From NCBI RefSeq assembly GCF_024753245.1, contig NZ_JANUGX010000001.1, positions 186,001 through 250,000 of the forward strand: 64,000 nt of DNA, given 5' to 3'. Positions 62,458 to 64,000 of this stretch are shown here, one piece after another. Each line of letters opens with the position of its first letter. The stretch's first letter is position 1. Source of the DNA: Massilia norwichensis. GTDB taxonomy: Bacteria; Pseudomonadota; Gammaproteobacteria; Burkholderiales; Burkholderiaceae_D. The position numbers were made by a program, and so were the translations under genes. Below the pieces are notes generated by a model. It did not search any database and was not told the DNA's origin. It was given only the letters and a program-made list of their open reading frames with translations.

Positions 62458-62634
62458 ATGACCACGACTCCCGATCCGGACCTGAAACCGGGCGACGAAG
62501 CCGAGCCGGGCACCCCAGGTGCGGGCGAGGACCTGTGCGAAACCTGCGGCGGCAGCGGCAAGCTCGCCGACGGCAAGCAATGCCCGGAATGCGAGGGCAG
62601 CGGCCGCGTGATGCGCGGCATCGGCGGCGGCTGA
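62458..62634 (+). CDS. Small DnaJ-type zinc-finger protein
   Basis: A 58-residue protein with an acidic, Pro-rich N-terminus and two CxxCxGxG units: CETCGGSG and CPECEGSG, which together bind one zinc as in the DnaJ cysteine-rich region. It may assist protein folding or metal handling; function is not known. GAGG lies eight bases before the ATG. It is followed 43 bases later by the chromate transporter pair. Confidence 0.75.
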   Translation: MTTTPDPDLKPGDEAEPGTPGAGEDLCETCGGSGKLADGKQCPECEGSGRVMRGIGGG

Positions 62635-62677
62635 GCGCCGGTTGGACACGGCGAGGGGGCGGCGCGATAATCCAGCG

Positions 62678-63241
62678 ATGACGCCCTCCTCTCACCGACC
62701 GCAATCCCTTTCCGATCTTTTCTTTTCCTTCACCTGGCTGGCCCTGCAGGGCTTCGGCGGCGTGCTCGCCGTCGTCCAGCGCGAGCTTGTCGAGCGCAAG
62801 CGCTGGCTGAGCCAGGAAGAATTCATCGAAGACTGGGCGGTCGCCCAGATCATGCCGGGCCCGAACGTCGTCAACCTCTCCCTGATGATAGGCGGACGGT
62901 ATTTCGGCCTGCCCGGCGCCCTGGCCGCACTGGCCGGGCTGCTGGCCCTGCCGCTGGTACTGGTGCTGGGCCTGGCGCTGCTGCACGACCGCTACGCCGA
63001 CAACCCGCAGGTGGCCGGCACCCTGCGCGGCATGGCCGCCGTCTCGGCCGGCCTGATCGGCGCTGCCGGCCTCAAGCTGGCCGCAGCCCTGAAGCGCAGC
63101 CCCTTGCCCATGTCCTGGCGCGTGGCGATCGCCGCACTCGGCTTCGTACTGGTCGCGCTGCTGAAATGTCCGCTCATCTACGTGTTGCTCGGCCTTGGCG
63201 GCCTGGGCTGCATCCTGGCCTGGCGCAGGCTGCCGGCATGA
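62678..63241 (+). CDS. chrA: Chromate transporter, N-terminal-type half (ChrA)
   Basis: A 187-residue membrane protein of the short-chain ChrA group. The family signature is at the start: FTWLALQGFGGVLAVVQRELVE (GGxxA/VxxxxE), then QIMPGPNVVNLSLMIG near residue 68. About five or six membrane segments. It would export chromate, or sulfate-like anions, as a heterodimer with the next gene, which overlaps it by four bases (ATGA). Confidence 0.88.
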   Translation: MTPSSHRPQSLSDLFFSFTWLALQGFGGVLAVVQRELVERKRWLSQEEFIEDWAVAQIMPGPNVVNLSLMIGGRYFGLPGALAALAGLLALPLVLVLGLALLHDRYADNPQVAGTLRGMAAVSAGLIGAAGLKLAAALKRSPLPMSWRVAIAALGFVLVALLKCPLIYVLLGLGGLGCILAWRRLPA

Positions 63242-63843
63242 GCGCGGCGCCCGAGACCCTGCAGCTGGTCCTGACCTGGTCCGACTGGCTGAGCCTGTTC
63301 GGCCATTTCCTGCTGCTGTCCCTGATGTCGATCGGCGGCGCGATCTCGACCTCGTCGGAAATGCACCGCTTCCTGGTCGAACAGCATCACTGGCTGAGCC
63401 AGGAACAGTTCAACGCGGCGATCGCGCTGGCCCAGGCCGCGCCCGGCCCCAATGTGCTGTTCGTGGCCCTGATGGGCTGGCACGTCGGCATGAACGCCGG
63501 CAGCCCGGGCGCGGCGCTGTTCGGCGTGCTGGTCAGCATGGTCGGCATCATGACGCCCTCCACCATCATCACCTACACGGCGGCGCGCTGGGGCCACCGC
63601 AACCGCGAACTGCGCGCGGTGCGTGCCTTCAAGCAGGGCATGGCGCCGGTGGTGATCGCCCTGCTGCTGTCGACCGCGTGGATCCTCGGCAGCTCGGTGA
63701 CGCAGCTCACGCAGGATGCGGCGGCCGGCTGGCGCCTGGTCTTGCTGGCGGTGGCGGCCGGCCTCGTCATCTGGCGTACCCGGCTGCACTTGCTGTGGGT
63801 GCTGGCAGCCGGCGCCCTGCTCGGCGCCTTCGGGCTGGTGTAA
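63238..63843 (+). CDS. chrA: Chromate transporter, second half (ChrA)
   Basis: A 201-residue partner of the preceding ChrA. It has LLSLMSIGGAISTSSEMHRFLVE near residue 28 and AQAAPGPNVLFVALMGW near residue 65, the same motif pair in the second, oppositely oriented half. The ATG overlaps the previous stop by four bases. Its last bases form the left arm of a 25-base inverted repeat (63831-63855 with 63922-63946). Confidence 0.88.
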   Translation: MSAAPETLQLVLTWSDWLSLFGHFLLLSLMSIGGAISTSSEMHRFLVEQHHWLSQEQFNAAIALAQAAPGPNVLFVALMGWHVGMNAGSPGAALFGVLVSMVGIMTPSTIITYTAARWGHRNRELRAVRAFKQGMAPVVIALLLSTAWILGSSVTQLTQDAAAGWRLVLLAVAAGLVIWRTRLHLLWVLAAGALLGAFGLV

Positions 63844-63946
63844 AACGCCTATGGCGGCGTTGCGAGGGCTCGCCGTGCTTGCGCACTGTCTTCGCCCTCG
63901 CGTCGGGTGGCCGCATCCCTTGCCATAGACGTTTTACACCAGCCCG
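63831..63946. repeat. 25-base inverted repeat overlapping the end of chrA
   Basis: CGGGCTGGTGTAAAACGCCTATGGC (63831-63855) and GCCATAGACGTTTTACACCAGCCCG (63922-63946) are inverted copies with one mismatch. Inside them GCGAGGGC (63862-63869) and GCCCTCGC (63894-63901) form a second perfect dyad. The left arm includes the last four codons and stop of the second chrA. It may be a strong terminator, or the inverted end of another gene. The rest of the window (63947-64000) shows nothing further. Confidence 0.8.
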
Positions 63947-64000
63947 TGCACGGTCCTGGCATAGACGGCATACTTGCGCTATTGCTCACCTGACGAGAGA

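Noticed and set aside
1..64000. tRNA, rRNA, known riboswitches, insertion sequences and prophage genes.
   Set aside because: No cloverleaf, rRNA core, conserved riboswitch core, transposase or phage structural gene was recognised by reading; covariance-model and IS searches were not possible.

Overview
The window is GC-rich, densely coded chromosomal DNA from a betaproteobacterium, most likely the Massilia/Telluria group of Oxalobacteraceae. This is inferred from base composition, gene families (a recCBD operon, an electron-transfer-flavoprotein dehydrogenase, many hybrid histidine kinases, an aryl-polyene pigment operon) and short REP-type palindromes. No database search was possible. No rRNA, tRNA, CRISPR array, insertion sequence or prophage was seen.

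Region by region: (1) 1-13.7 kb, minus strand. This is a tightly overlapping operon for an aryl-polyene (APE/xanthomonadin/flexirubin-like) pigment. From promoter to left edge it encodes a chain-length-factor-like ketosynthase, PlsC-type acyltransferase, two acyl carrier proteins, a membrane protein, an acyl-activating ligase fused to a dehydratase domain, a methyltransferase, a glycosyltransferase, a LpxL-like acyltransferase, an MIO aromatic ammonia-lyase, a thioesterase, a LolA-like carrier, an RND exporter, a DUF3261 lipoprotein and a ketosynthase cut by the window edge. The lyase would make the aryl starter, the ligase would load it on ACP, the type II PKS would extend it, and the LolA/exporter/lipoprotein set would move the lipid-linked pigment to the outer membrane. 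(2) 14-18 kb: a thioesterase, then a hydrolase/SDR pair divergent from ETF:ubiquinone oxidoreductase. (3) 18-26.9 kb: a PAS-GGDEF-EAL protein, an amino-acid permease and binding protein without an ATPase, small housekeeping genes (phosphoesterase, DUF378, DUF882, GNAT), a sulfate-binding protein with a clear terminator, and a periplasmic PBP7-type peptidase with a perfect FNR/Anr box upstream. (4) 26.9-30.6 kb: a multi-PAS hybrid kinase and a motA without motB. (5) 30.8-39.9 kb: recC-recB-recD, followed by a REP pair. (6) 39.9-45.2 kb: a CHASE-PAS hybrid kinase with HPt, and a prolyl oligopeptidase. (7) 45.3-52.5 kb: a signalling island with a small HTH protein, a LuxR solo, a 1642-residue cytosolic kinase built on tandem HAMP repeats (like fungal group III kinases), and a degenerate CheR-like protein. 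(8) 52.6-59.3 kb: GST, M1 aminopeptidase, GlpD, HD hydrolase and Sir2. (9) 59.3-64 kb: a UvrD-type helicase lying between two ~93 bp imperfect direct repeats rich in DnaA boxes, small proteins, and a split ChrA pair ending in a long inverted repeat.

The most unusual items are the HAMP-repeat kinase with its LuxR/HTH/CheR neighbours, the DnaA-box repeats flanking the helicase, the lyase- and methyltransferase-bearing pigment operon with a ligase-dehydratase fusion, and the 25 bp inverted repeat at the end of chrA.
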